Shown one piece after another: positions 53,583 to 62,062 of a DNA stretch of 64,000 bases. The notes under the pieces were generated by a model that saw nothing but the letters and a program-made list of their open reading frames with translations, did not search any database and was not told the origin of the DNA. Every line of letters begins with the position of its first letter. Within the stretch, counting starts at the first letter, position 1. Position numbers and translations under genes: made by a program. This DNA is from Cyclobacteriaceae bacterium (GTDB taxonomy: Bacteria; Bacteroidota; Bacteroidia; Cytophagales; Cyclobacteriaceae). Location of the stretch: the NCBI GenBank assembly GCA_019638275.1, contig JAHBUC010000002.1, forward strand, positions 310,001 through 374,000, written 5' to 3'.

Positions 53583-56267
53583 ATGATGAGAACGAGTATT
53601 CTGATTTTTTTCCTCCTGTTGGTTGGACTCGACACCATGGCGCAATTTAGAAGAAGCCGCTCCGGCCAATCTTCACCTACCGATAACCTGAATTATGCTA
53701 ATCCTGCTGAGTACTTCATTGCAGGAATTGAAGTTACCGGCCTAAACATTTTGGATAAAAACGCCATGATCTCCCTTACAGGGTTGCGCATTGGCGATAA
53801 AATAAAAATTCCGGGAGACGCTATTTCCAATGCCATACGCAGGCTATGGAAGCACGGACTTATTGGTGATGTTACCATTGGTGTTCAGAAAATTGAAGGC
53901 GAAAATGTGTGGCTTGAAATTAAAATGGCTGAACGCCCCAGGCTTACCAACTTTTACTTTTCCGGAATAAGCAAAGGACAGGAGTCATCATTGAAAGAGG
54001 AGCTTACACTTATTCGCGGAAAAATTGTAAACGATGCGATGCTTCGAAACACGGAAATAGCCGTGAAGAAGTTTTTTGTGAAGAAGGGCTTTTTGAATAC
54101 CGAGGTAAAAATTCTTCAGGAACGCGATACCATTGCCACCGATGGTATCCGGCTTAAAATTTCTGTTAACACAAATTCGAAAGTAAAAATCAACAAAATC
54201 TCAATTGAAGGAAATGACAACATAGCGGATGGTAAGATTAAAAAACAGATGAAAAAAACAGCAGAGCATCCGCGCTTTGCTTTACACAGAACGCTGATTA
54301 AAAAAGCATTGGGCTTCAAGCCGCGAGACGTTAAAACATACTTTACCGAATCACACGAGGCAAGTTGGCGCGATGTTAAAGAGTTCTTCAGTGACAACGT
54401 AAAGTTAAATGTCTTCAAAGGTTCCAAGTTTATTCAAAGCGAGTTTGAAGAAGATAAGAAGAAAATCATTGCCCATTATAACTCAAAAGGCTACCGCGAT
54501 GCTGAAATTGTAATGGACACCCTTTACAATTACAATAAACGAACCATCAACATCGATTTGAAAATTGAAGAGGGGCCCAAGTATTATTTCCGCAACATCA
54601 TTTGGACAGGTAACTACATTCATAACGACAAAACGCTGAATGCCATTCTGGGCATTAAAAAAGGAGACGTGTACAACCGGGAAATGATTAGCAGAAAGTT
54701 AACCTTCAATCCAAAAGGGGCAGATATCAGCGGACTGTACATGGATGATGGTTATCTTTTCTTTCAGATTAATGATGTTGAAGTAGCTGTTGTTGGTGAT
54801 TCGATTGATGTTGAAATGCGTATCCGCGAAGGCGAACAAGCAACCATAAACGAAGTAACTATTTCCGGTAACGACCGGACCAGCGATCACGTAATCAGAA
54901 GGGAACTCAGTACAGTACCTGGTCAAAAATTCAGACGTTCAGACATTATTCGTACGCAACAAAAGCTTGGCCAGCTTGGCTATTTTAATCCTCAAACCAT
55001 TGGGCAAAACCTGCAACCAAATATGGCCAATGCCACGGTTGATGTTGAATGGACCGTTGAAGAACAATCAAACGACCAGATTGAACTTTCCGGTGGATGG
55101 GGCGGTGCCTTTGGTTTTGTGGGAACACTCGGTTTAACGTTCAACAACTTCTCGTTACGCAACATTCCACATCCAAAAAAATGGAGACCACTACCGGTTG
55201 GTGATGGTCAGCGTTTATCGTTGCGTGTACAGGCAAACGGACGAAACTTCCAGAACTACAGCATTTCGTTTACAGAGCCCTGGTTGGGCGGACGTAAGCC
55301 GCAATCGCTTTCTGTAAGCGCCAACAAATCCATTTCGCGTTTTGCCGGACAAGGGGCAACCAGCTTTTTTGATCTTAACTCTGTATTGAAAGTAGATAAT
55401 ATCTCCATCGGGTTAGGTAAAGTGCTTGAGTGGCCTGACAATTATTTTACTCTAACAAACTCGATATCTTACTCGGTTTACACATTAAAGAATGCCCCAA
55501 GCTACATACCGGGTTGTCCGGATTGCGTGGCCAACAGCTTTACGCTGAACACCACACTTGCCCGAAGAAGTATTGACAACCCGATGTATCCTTCGCAAGG
55601 ATCTGAAATTTCGTTAAGCGCCACGTTTACGCCTCCCTACTCATCATGGCGAAACATCAACTATTCAGAAGCAACCCCGCAACAGCTTAACAAATGGGTT
55701 GAGTACCATAAATGGATGTTTGATGCCAAGTACTATATATCGCTTGATCGCAAAAACAAGCTTGTGCTTGAAGCAAAAGCGCATTTTGGTTTCATTGGTC
55801 GCTACTCACGACAAGTTGAATACACACCATTTGAGCGCTTTTATTTAGGAGGCGCAGGACTTGCCGGTGGTTTTGGTGCTTTTGTACTCGGGCAGGATAT
55901 TATCGCCTTGCGCGGATATGACGATAACCAGATTACACCTCCGTTCAATAACCTGGGCACCTCTGTACGCGGGGGTATTGTATACGACAAATTCGGGCTC
56001 GAGCTCCGTTATCCGGTAACAACCGGCAATGCAGCCACCATTTATGGTTTTGTTTTTGCTGAGGCCGGAAACAACTGGAATAATTATGAGGACTTTAATC
56101 CGTTTAGTATGTACAAAACGGCTGGTTTTGGCGCCCGTATCTTTATGCCGGCATTCGGGTTGATTGGCTTGAACTGGGGGTATGGGTTTGATCCTTTCCC
56201 GCTGGGCAGCACCAATCAGCGAAGTGGCGCTAAATTCCAGTTTACTATTGGTCAGCAAATCCGTTAA
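53583..56267 (+). CDS. bamA: Outer-membrane protein assembly factor BamA
   Basis: 894 residues. The barrel protein inserts beta-barrels into the outer membrane. Signal peptide (ILIFFLLLVGLDTMAQ), about five POTRA domains (residues about 45-520, with EYFIAGIEVTGLNIL and TINEVTISGNDRTSD as examples), then the C-terminal barrel (RLSLRVQANGRNFQNYSISFTEPWLGGRKPQS in parts, and LRGYDDNQITPPF, whose RGY corresponds to the barrel lid motif). The last strand ends AKFQFTIGQQIR. It is directly after uppS and before two Skp genes, as in the phylum. A polyproline-free N-terminus is normal. Confidence 0.97.
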   Translation: MMRTSILIFFLLLVGLDTMAQFRRSRSGQSSPTDNLNYANPAEYFIAGIEVTGLNILDKNAMISLTGLRIGDKIKIPGDAISNAIRRLWKHGLIGDVTIGVQKIEGENVWLEIKMAERPRLTNFYFSGISKGQESSLKEELTLIRGKIVNDAMLRNTEIAVKKFFVKKGFLNTEVKILQERDTIATDGIRLKISVNTNSKVKINKISIEGNDNIADGKIKKQMKKTAEHPRFALHRTLIKKALGFKPRDVKTYFTESHEASWRDVKEFFSDNVKLNVFKGSKFIQSEFEEDKKKIIAHYNSKGYRDAEIVMDTLYNYNKRTINIDLKIEEGPKYYFRNIIWTGNYIHNDKTLNAILGIKKGDVYNREMISRKLTFNPKGADISGLYMDDGYLFFQINDVEVAVVGDSIDVEMRIREGEQATINEVTISGNDRTSDHVIRRELSTVPGQKFRRSDIIRTQQKLGQLGYFNPQTIGQNLQPNMANATVDVEWTVEEQSNDQIELSGGWGGAFGFVGTLGLTFNNFSLRNIPHPKKWRPLPVGDGQRLSLRVQANGRNFQNYSISFTEPWLGGRKPQSLSVSANKSISRFAGQGATSFFDLNSVLKVDNISIGLGKVLEWPDNYFTLTNSISYSVYTLKNAPSYIPGCPDCVANSFTLNTTLARRSIDNPMYPSQGSEISLSATFTPPYSSWRNINYSEATPQQLNKWVEYHKWMFDAKYYISLDRKNKLVLEAKAHFGFIGRYSRQVEYTPFERFYLGGAGLAGGFGAFVLGQDIIALRGYDDNQITPPFNNLGTSVRGGIVYDKFGLELRYPVTTGNAATIYGFVFAEAGNNWNNYEDFNPFSMYKTAGFGARIFMPAFGLIGLNWGYGFDPFPLGSTNQRSGAKFQFTIGQQIR

Positions 56268-56270
56268 AAA

Positions 56271-56807
56271 ATGCGGTTTTACCTTATTACAATATTTTTT
56301 CTCATTTTCGGCCTGAATTTTGTCAATGCTCAGAGGTTCGGATACATTGACACGGATTTCATTCTGAATAAAATGCCTGAGTATAAAAAGGCGCAGGAAG
56401 AAATAAACCGGTTATCCGAATTGTGGACGAAGGAAATTCAAGGCATGGCTAAGGAAATCGAAGCCCTGTACAGCGCGCTTCAGGCAGAACAAGTTTTGCT
56501 GACCGAAGAGATGCGAAAAGAACGAACCGAGTCCATCAAGAAGAAGGAAGAGGAACTTAAAGTTTACCAGAATAAAGTTTTTGGTTTCGATGGGCTGTTC
56601 TTCCTGAAAAAAGCTGAATTGATAAAACCCGTGCAGGACAAGGTGTGGGATGCAGTAGACAAAGTGGCCAAACAAAATAACCTGGCTATTGTGTTTGATA
56701 AATCGGGGGAGCTGGTGATGATTTATACGGACCCTCGATATGACTACACCGACTTTGTTTTGGATGAACTGGGGTTAGGAGACCCCAACGATAAGATTAA
56801 GAATTAA
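56271..56807 (+). CDS. OmpH/Skp family periplasmic chaperone (first copy)
   Basis: 178 residues; signal peptide (YLITIFFLIFGLNFVNA). The Skp pattern: RFGYIDTDFILNKMPEYKKAQEEI at the start, a long coiled coil (about 50-120; EKKEEELKVYQ type), and a C-terminal return near VDKVAKQNNLAIVFDKSGELVMIYTDPRYDYTDFVL in parts. These trimeric chaperones hold unfolded outer-membrane proteins for BamA. It is 3 bases after bamA and 24 bases before a second copy. Confidence 0.92.
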   Translation: MRFYLITIFFLIFGLNFVNAQRFGYIDTDFILNKMPEYKKAQEEINRLSELWTKEIQGMAKEIEALYSALQAEQVLLTEEMRKERTESIKKKEEELKVYQNKVFGFDGLFFLKKAELIKPVQDKVWDAVDKVAKQNNLAIVFDKSGELVMIYTDPRYDYTDFVLDELGLGDPNDKIKN

Positions 56808-56831
56808 CTAAACTGAATAAATTTTACTGAG

Positions 56832-57380
56832 ATGAAAAAAATCGTTTTCCTGCTGGCACTTGGATTAACTACGCTGGTAACCTACGGACAAACTCCTACT
56901 AAAATCGGCTTTGCTGATGTTGAATATATTTTCAACCAGATGCCGGAAGCCAAGCAAATTGAAACTGAGCTTCAAACATTACAAGCACAATTGAAAAAGC
57001 AATACGATAACAAGGTTGCTGAGTTCCAGAAAAAACTTCAGGAGTACCAGGCTTTTGGAGCCACCGTACCTGATGCTGTCAAGCAAAACACGGAACGCGA
57101 ATTGCAACAACTTCAGCAAAACATTCAAAAACTAGAGCAGGATTCTCAGGAAAATCTTCAGCGCAAGCAAGTACAGCTGATGGAGCCTGTTTACACCAAA
57201 GTAGGCAAAGCAATTGAAGATGTAGCCAAAGAAAACAGCTTCACCATGATTTTAACAAACCAGTTAAGCGGCCTGGACGTGGTGTTGTATGCTGATGATA
57301 AGTCCGACATCTCTGACCTGGTGTTGAAAAAGATGGGCATTACCCCACAAGCTTCTACAGCAAATCCTCCAAAGAATTAA
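56832..57380 (+). CDS. OmpH/Skp family periplasmic chaperone (second copy)
   Basis: 182 residues; signal peptide (IVFLLALGLTTLVTYGQ). The same layout as the upstream copy: KIGFADVEYIFNQMPEAKQIETEL in parts, a glutamine-rich coiled coil (QLKKQYDNKVAEFQKKLQEYQ and ELQQLQQNIQKLEQD), and a C-terminal AIEDVAKENSFTMILTNQLSGLDVVLYA in parts. The two copies differ in their charge, one lysine-rich and the other glutamine-rich. It closes the CBS-nadK-DUF6089-uppS-bamA-skp run and is followed by a shared terminator. Confidence 0.92.
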   Translation: MKKIVFLLALGLTTLVTYGQTPTKIGFADVEYIFNQMPEAKQIETELQTLQAQLKKQYDNKVAEFQKKLQEYQAFGATVPDAVKQNTERELQQLQQNIQKLEQDSQENLQRKQVQLMEPVYTKVGKAIEDVAKENSFTMILTNQLSGLDVVLYADDKSDISDLVLKKMGITPQASTANPPKN

Positions 57381-57402
57381 AAAATTTATCCTATAAAAAA
57401 AG

Positions 57403-57430
57403 AAGGCCCCGATTAAACCGGGGCTTTTTT
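57403..57430. terminator. Bidirectional terminator after the skp genes
   Basis: GCCCCG (57406-57411) pairs with CGGGGC (57419-57424) around a 7-base loop; flanking AA(G) and TTT extend the stem. Upstream AAAAAAA and downstream TTTTTT tracts let it serve both strands. It slightly overlaps the 3' end of the convergent ATP-grasp gene. Confidence 0.85.
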
Positions 57431-58471
57431 GTTTCCCTTTATGGCTTCGTTGAACTTTCTATAAATTTGAATACCCTCCTTTGTTGATGTGTATGGTATC
57501 CCCCGCTTGTGATTCTGCGTGCTGATACGGTACAAATTTTTCCAATGAACAAACAATGTTTGCCACGCCTTTAAAAGAGGGAAGCCAGGGTGATAGATGT
57601 GTGCCGGCTCAGCACCACAACCATTAACTTCTAAAATTTTTACCCTCCCCTTTCTCAAGTCATCAAGTGAAGCGCATTTCAAATCAAAGCGTCCAAAATA
57701 AAATTCACCAATGGCTTTGCTAATTGCATCAAACGAAGCGGACAGCTCATCATCAATGTGTTTATTTCCATTCAAAAATTTTGTGCCCAAACAATGATTG
57801 CCGATCGGGTTTAGCTCGATCACTTCATCCTCTTCTGGAATTGAGTTGAGCCTGTCGACAAAGGTTATCTTCAATCGCTCCCATTGAAGTTTTGCGCGTT
57901 CGTGATTGAAGATAAGTTCTTGTAGGGTGGAGTGGCCGTTACCGGTTACTGCCAACATCTCTTTCAATACAAGGGAAGTCACCTTTCCCGTTTCATTATC
58001 AGGAAAACGTGTATAAAACACCCCACACTCTACGGGTAAATCGATCAACTCCTGAATGATGAAATCTCCGGTTGATGAGTTCAGATATTCTTCTGCTTCC
58101 GTGTTGCTGTTTATTCTTTTCACCCGAAAACCCCGTTCCCCGATATCGGGTTTAAAAATCACTGGAAATGTAAAGTCTTCATTCAAAATTGAAAGCAGTT
58201 GATCGCGTGATGTTGCATGCCTGACGAATCGGGTTTTAGGTAAAAGTCGCTCAGGCATGCGCTTGAGAATATCGTACTTTGATTCACCGAACATGCCACC
58301 CAAAAGAATTGAAGGATTTGATGCCGAGAAAAAGAACAGCGAACGTGCCTTAAGCGAAAGCCATAGCCAATAGATCATTAACGGAAACTGAACCACTCCA
58401 AAAGGCCAATACTCCCAGCTTCGAAGCCGGATAAAAAAGTTACTATACCAAATGCTTCGGAGCAATTTCAT
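57413..58471 (-). CDS. ATP-grasp domain protein (D-ala-D-ala ligase-like fold)
   Basis: 352 residues from the ATG at 58471; a GTG two codons upstream (58477) is also possible. A hydrophobic N-terminal section (YWPFGVVQFPLMIYWLWLSLKARSLFFF in parts, perhaps a membrane-associated helix) leads to the ATP-grasp core: FPVIFKPDIGERGFRVKR (lysine for ATP), FIIQELIDLP, the FYFGRFDLKCAS segment and a metal-binding EVNGCGAEPAH near the end. A true D-Ala-D-Ala ligase would be a ddl gene near mur genes; this one is not, so I give only the fold. It lies 7 bases after the DinB-like gene, so the two are co-transcribed. Confidence 0.85.
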   Translation of the reverse strand: MKLLRSIWYSNFFIRLRSWEYWPFGVVQFPLMIYWLWLSLKARSLFFFSASNPSILLGGMFGESKYDILKRMPERLLPKTRFVRHATSRDQLLSILNEDFTFPVIFKPDIGERGFRVKRINSNTEAEEYLNSSTGDFIIQELIDLPVECGVFYTRFPDNETGKVTSLVLKEMLAVTGNGHSTLQELIFNHERAKLQWERLKITFVDRLNSIPEEDEVIELNPIGNHCLGTKFLNGNKHIDDELSASFDAISKAIGEFYFGRFDLKCASLDDLRKGRVKILEVNGCGAEPAHIYHPGFPLLKAWQTLFVHWKNLYRISTQNHKRGIPYTSTKEGIQIYRKFNEAIKGNKKAPV

Positions 58472-58478
58472 GCACACC

Positions 58479-58997
58479 CTACTGATGAGGAGCTGAGCTG
58501 GTTTCGTGGTACCGGATCGTGGAAGCCGCTACGCCAAAATCGGGAGGGAGCGAAACGTATGGGGCGGCCTCACGCACACCAATTTTTATAATGGCCATGT
58601 GATGCACTGCGTGCTCAATGTTGTAAATCAATTCGCGCTGATAATTTGTGTCTACGATAACAAAATCATGCGTTGCCAGATCGTACCCTACTTCAAGCTT
58701 CAGGGCACAATTTTCACGTTGCTGAGCAACAAAGTCTTTTATTTTGGAAAGCACGGATAAGGCAATGAACTTATCTGATTCAATCAGCTTGTCATGACCA
58801 CGTTTATCGTAGTTGATAATCCCTTCTGCAAAACCTTGCTCCAAACAAATAAAAAACTCCAGCGTGTGCCGGAGGTGCTGCCCTATGGACGATTGACTTA
58901 ATGTTGAAATTGGCTTGTTATAATCCTGTTCGGAGAGCTGGTTTACCAGTTCGGTAAGTTGAGCTAAGATGCCTGTGCAGGCGGTTTGGAGGTTCAT
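58479..58997 (-). CDS. DinB-like superfamily protein
   Basis: 172 residues. A four-helix bundle of the DinB/YfiT type. The histidines expected to bind a metal are seen: His44 in GQHLRHTLEFF and His129 and His133 in NIEHAVHHMAII. Proteins of this group are often thiol transferases (bacillithiol or mycothiol in other phyla) or unknown. Bacteroidota make bacillithiol in some cases, but that is not shown here. It is first in the two-gene unit with the ATP-grasp gene. The function is not assigned. Confidence 0.85.
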   Translation of the reverse strand: MNLQTACTGILAQLTELVNQLSEQDYNKPISTLSQSSIGQHLRHTLEFFICLEQGFAEGIINYDKRGHDKLIESDKFIALSVLSKIKDFVAQQRENCALKLEVGYDLATHDFVIVDTNYQRELIYNIEHAVHHMAIIKIGVREAAPYVSLPPDFGVAASTIRYHETSSAPHQ

Positions 58998-59086
58998 AGT
59001 GAACGGTGAATTCTACAAATATAGAGTAAAGAAAATCAGAATTTAAAAGGAGCTGGAAACAGTCGGTAAATGCAGTATGCAGACGG

Positions 59087-59545
59087 TTACTGTACGAATT
59101 TCTTCCAGTTTTGGTTGGCCCTGTCAGTTAGCTTTACTTCGTCCTTATTCCAGTCCTGAAGGGTATTGTTGCCCCAGAAATTATAAAATAAATAAAGCTT
59201 ACCGTCTTTAACCTTATACGTGAGCGGGTCTATTTTCACTTTTTCACCACTCTTACCCATAGCATAGGCACACCACCCTCCATATGCAGGTTCATAGCTT
59301 GAAGGTGATTGCTTGAAGCGTGCAAGATTGGTTGCTGTACTAAACAGGTACGTTATGCCAGCATGCGTATACTTAAATTCCTGTTTTCCTAAAGCAGGCT
59401 TACCATCAAAATAACTTACAGGATCATAACCGTCAATTGCGATTCCCTTTGAAAGGTTAAACTGCTTGATGCGTATTTCCGATTGCGCGCTTCCATCAGC
59501 CCAAAAGAAGAAAACCAGCAAGAAGAAGAGTGTTCGTTTTATCAT
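59087..59545 (-). CDS. YHS domain protein, secreted
   Basis: 152 residues with a signal peptide (TLFFLLVFFFWADGSA). The YHS core is clear: IDGYDPVSYFDGKPALGKQEFKYTHAGITYLFSTATNLARF in parts and the PSSYEPAYGGWCAYAMGKSGEKVKIDPLTY signature, here with one Cys (about residue 91). YHS domains are small metal-binding folds. The role is unknown. It is transcribed alone, with the inverted repeat at 59593-59612 just upstream. Confidence 0.9.
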   Translation of the reverse strand: MIKRTLFFLLVFFFWADGSAQSEIRIKQFNLSKGIAIDGYDPVSYFDGKPALGKQEFKYTHAGITYLFSTATNLARFKQSPSSYEPAYGGWCAYAMGKSGEKVKIDPLTYKVKDGKLYLFYNFWGNNTLQDWNKDEVKLTDRANQNWKKFVQ

Positions 59546-59592
59546 AATCTACTTTACGATTTTGATAAAGATGCGGATACTCAAAAAAACGA

Positions 59593-59612
59593 AATGTCAG
59601 CACGTTGACATT
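59593..59612. promoter_or_regulatory. Perfect inverted repeat upstream of YHS gene
   Basis: AATGTCA (59593-59599), 6 bases, TGACATT (59606-59612). It lies in the 73-base gap between recX and the YHS gene, about 50 bases upstream of the YHS start. A dimeric regulator site is possible, but it could also be part of a weak recX terminator. Confidence 0.35.
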
Positions 59613-59618
59613 AACGAA

Positions 59619-60089
59619 TTAATCCTGAAGAAATTCCTTTACCTCATGCCACACCAACTCGGGCTCATACCCTTTTTGAATGATGTACCGGGCAACTTTA
59701 TTCCGTTTGGCGAAAGGATTTTCTTCTGTTACTTCTGCTGCTTTTTTGGCCACAAGTTGCCTCAGTGTCTGCGTGTAATCTGCTTGATCAATTTCCCGCA
59801 AACCGATTTTTATACAGTTTGTTGTGAGGCCTTTTGCTTCCAGCTCACGAACAATTTTTAGCCGGCCCCATTTCTTCATTCGAAACTTTCCGCCTGCAAA
59901 AGCTTTTGCATAACGCTCTTCGCTTAAAAACCCTTCAGTGATCAAGTAAGATATAAGCTCATTCACCTGTGACGAGTATAGGCCGAATGAATACAGTTTG
60001 TTCTTTACTTCCTGGTGCGCACGTTCCTGATAGGCGCAATACCGAAGTATCTTATTTCGTGCCTCTTCCGGTGAAACGCGCTTCGACAT
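59619..60089 (-). CDS. recX: Regulatory protein RecX
   Basis: 156 residues. It modulates RecA filaments. Three-helix repeats are visible: the first with ARNKILRYCAYQERAHQEVKNKL, the second with LISYLITEGFLSEERYAKAFAGGKFRMKKWGRLKIVRELEAKG in parts, and the third with KRNKVARYIIQKGYEPELVWHEV. The GFLSEERYAKAF motif is the RecX mark. recA is not in the window. It is last in the unit nadC, YcxB-like, recX (15-base gap to the next gene upstream). Confidence 0.92.
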   Translation of the reverse strand: MSKRVSPEEARNKILRYCAYQERAHQEVKNKLYSFGLYSSQVNELISYLITEGFLSEERYAKAFAGGKFRMKKWGRLKIVRELEAKGLTTNCIKIGLREIDQADYTQTLRQLVAKKAAEVTEENPFAKRNKVARYIIQKGYEPELVWHEVKEFLQD

Positions 60090-60104
60090 GGAGGCTGCAT
60101 GAGG

Positions 60105-60581
60105 TTACTTTACGTAACCTTTTGTTTTTAGGATGCTCGTTAAAAACTTACGCTCATTATCCGTATTAAAAATTTTAAATGGGAGGTAAATCATCTGTGC
60201 CTTATTCACAAACAACACAAAGTGATCTTTACCGATAGCGGCCTTTTTAATCTGATCCCACTTCATGGGCATACCTTCGCGCGGATTAATCTTCATCAAA
60301 ATCTGCTGACTGCTGATCTCGTATGAAAACTTCTCGAACAGCATTTTACCTTGCTCCAGCTGAGTTACACCAAAAAACTGTATCCACCAGAAAAGCAAGT
60401 ATAAGCCTACTCCAATAAAAGCACCAATAAACCACCAGATGCTGGGGATCCAGAAATACCCAGAACAAATAGCCAATGCACCCAGTAAGGCTATCCAGCC
60501 TTGTTGCTTTAGGATATTTTTTAACGCTAACCGGATATAGGTTTTCTTTTCGAGCTTGTAATTTTTTGTTTTAACAATCAT
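60105..60581 (-). CDS. YcxB-like membrane protein
   Basis: 158 residues. Two membrane helices (WIALLGALAICSGYFWI and WWFIGAFIGVGLYLLFWWIQFF) and a YcxB-like C-terminal domain (EISSQQILMKINPREGMPMKWDQIKKAAIGKDHFVLFVNKAQMIYLPFKIF in parts). The family is found in the phylum and in Bacillus and its role is not known. It lies between nadC and recX with short gaps (24 and 15 bases), so it is most likely co-transcribed. Confidence 0.8.
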   Translation of the reverse strand: MIVKTKNYKLEKKTYIRLALKNILKQQGWIALLGALAICSGYFWIPSIWWFIGAFIGVGLYLLFWWIQFFGVTQLEQGKMLFEKFSYEISSQQILMKINPREGMPMKWDQIKKAAIGKDHFVLFVNKAQMIYLPFKIFNTDNERKFLTSILKTKGYVK

Positions 60582-60605
60582 AACTCTATTAACAACAATT
60601 TTTTT

Positions 60606-61463
60606 CTAAAACATTTTCAGACTCAGGTCAAGGCTCTTAACAGAATGCGTAAGTGCCCCAACTGAAATATAGTCCACACCACACTCAGCAACCTGGCGAA
60701 TGGTTTCTTCTGTTATTCCACCACTTGCTTCTGTTTTACATGTTCCGTCAATCAACTCTACAGCTGCCTTCATATCTGAAAGGCTCATATTATCAAGCAT
60801 GATTACATCAACTCCGCCCACACGTAAAACCTCCCGAACCTCATCCAGGTTCCGGGTCTCTATTTCGACCTTCAAGTCTTTTTTGGAGGTGCGAAGATAC
60901 TCTTTTGTTCGATTGATTGCCTGTTCAATGCCGCCAGCGCCATCAATATGGTTGTCTTTCAACATAATCATATCAAAAAGCCCAATGCGATGGTTACGCC
61001 CTCCGCCAATCAGCACGGCCCACTTCTCTAATAACCTGAAATTAGGCGTTGTTTTACGGGTATCAAGCAATTGTGCGTTGCTTCCTGCTACAAGTTTAAC
61101 CAATCGCTTTGTGGTAGTGGCAATGCCACTCATACGCTGCATGCAATTCAACACAAGGCGCTCGGTGGTCAAAATTGAGCGTGTAAATCCCGAAACGGTA
61201 AACGCAACATCTCCCTTTTTTACAAGTGCTCCGTCCTGAATAAAAATCTCCAGCTCAATTCTATCATCAAAATGCTTGAAGATCTCAACCGCCAATTCAA
61301 CACCAGCCAAAATCCCATCATCCTTAACTAAAAGACGCGCTTTGCCTGAAGCGGTTTCAGCGATGGATGCCAATGAGGAATGGTCGCCATCACCTACATC
61401 TTCGGCAAGAGACGTTGAAATGAATTGCTTTAGGAACGAATCAGTAATGTATGGAGGTTTCAC
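60606..61463 (-). CDS. nadC: Nicotinate-nucleotide pyrophosphorylase (carboxylating)
   Basis: 285 residues; start GTG at 61463. It makes nicotinate mononucleotide from quinolinate and PRPP in NAD synthesis. Motifs: AEDVGDGDHSSLA, the RLVLNCMQRMSGIATTT segment, LLDTRKTTPNFRLLEKWAV (quinolinate and phosphate contacts), GGRNHRIGLFDMIMLKDNHID, and EASGGITEETI. All in place. With nadK also in the window, two NAD(P) genes lie about 10 kb apart but not in one operon. It leads the unit with the YcxB-like and recX genes. Confidence 0.96.
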   Translation of the reverse strand: MKPPYITDSFLKQFISTSLAEDVGDGDHSSLASIAETASGKARLLVKDDGILAGVELAVEIFKHFDDRIELEIFIQDGALVKKGDVAFTVSGFTRSILTTERLVLNCMQRMSGIATTTKRLVKLVAGSNAQLLDTRKTTPNFRLLEKWAVLIGGGRNHRIGLFDMIMLKDNHIDGAGGIEQAINRTKEYLRTSKKDLKVEIETRNLDEVREVLRVGGVDVIMLDNMSLSDMKAAVELIDGTCKTEASGGITEETIRQVAECGVDYISVGALTHSVKSLDLSLKMF

Positions 61464-61523
61464 GCTGCAAAAATATACAGCGTCTGCTAACGGAAACTAT
61501 ACGGATGAAAATTTACAGAAACA

Positions 61524-61919
61524 TTACTCTTTGATACTGGTGAAGGAGATTTCCTGCACCAACGACTGGTTTCCCGAAACCTTGATTTTCATCCACACCC
61601 GAAAGGCATTGCTACCGCTCTTGTACTGGCCAATGGCAAAGGGCTGCCCACCCTTGGATTGACCCTGGTGAATGATGTTAAACTCAGACGGGGGATTTGC
61701 TTTAAAAAAATCGCGCAGCACAAATTCAGCCTGGGCCCGGCTATAGGTCTCGGGTTTGCCGTCTATGGTCACATCAACCGAGGTGTTGAGGTGTTTGGCT
61801 AGCTCTTTTGCACTACCTGCCTTAATAGACTCTTTTACCAGGTCAACAACATTCCCGGTTTGGGCCCACGCAGGCAACGACCCGAAAAACAACACCGCAA
61901 CTATCAAAACCCTGTTCAT
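61524..61919 (-). CDS. Secreted DUF4783 domain protein
   Basis: 131 residues from the ATG at 61919 (a second ATG two codons upstream at 61925 is equally possible). Signal peptide (VLIVAVLFFGSLPAWAQ). The mature domain has the DUF4783 pattern: VVDLVKESIKAGSAKELAKHLN, TIDGKPETYSRAQAEFVLRDFFKANPPSEF in parts and a strand-rich end (FAIGQYKSGSNAFRVWMKIKVSG). It resembles the NTF2-like fold. It is 60 bases from nadC and in the same direction, so it may be in the same unit. Function unknown. Confidence 0.82.
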   Translation of the reverse strand: MNRVLIVAVLFFGSLPAWAQTGNVVDLVKESIKAGSAKELAKHLNTSVDVTIDGKPETYSRAQAEFVLRDFFKANPPSEFNIIHQGQSKGGQPFAIGQYKSGSNAFRVWMKIKVSGNQSLVQEISFTSIKE

Positions 61920-62036
61920 AACCATAAATCTAACCCAAAATTATGCCATAATGCCCTATTCTCCAGTGAAAAGAAAGTGGGTTTTCATGAATGCTATAAG
62001 CAAGCCAAAGTAACCCCAAAATGGTCGAATACATGG

Positions 62037-62044
62037 TATATTTG
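62037..62044 (+). promoter_or_regulatory. Possible -7 box (TATATTTG) for gpmI
   Basis: An exact TAnnTTTG box 18 bases upstream of the preferred gpmI ATG (62063). It argues for the shorter start, since a start at 62021 would be upstream of the box. No TTG is found at the expected -33 spacing. Confidence 0.5.
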
Positions 62045-62062
62045 CACCTCATTTTAATGCCC

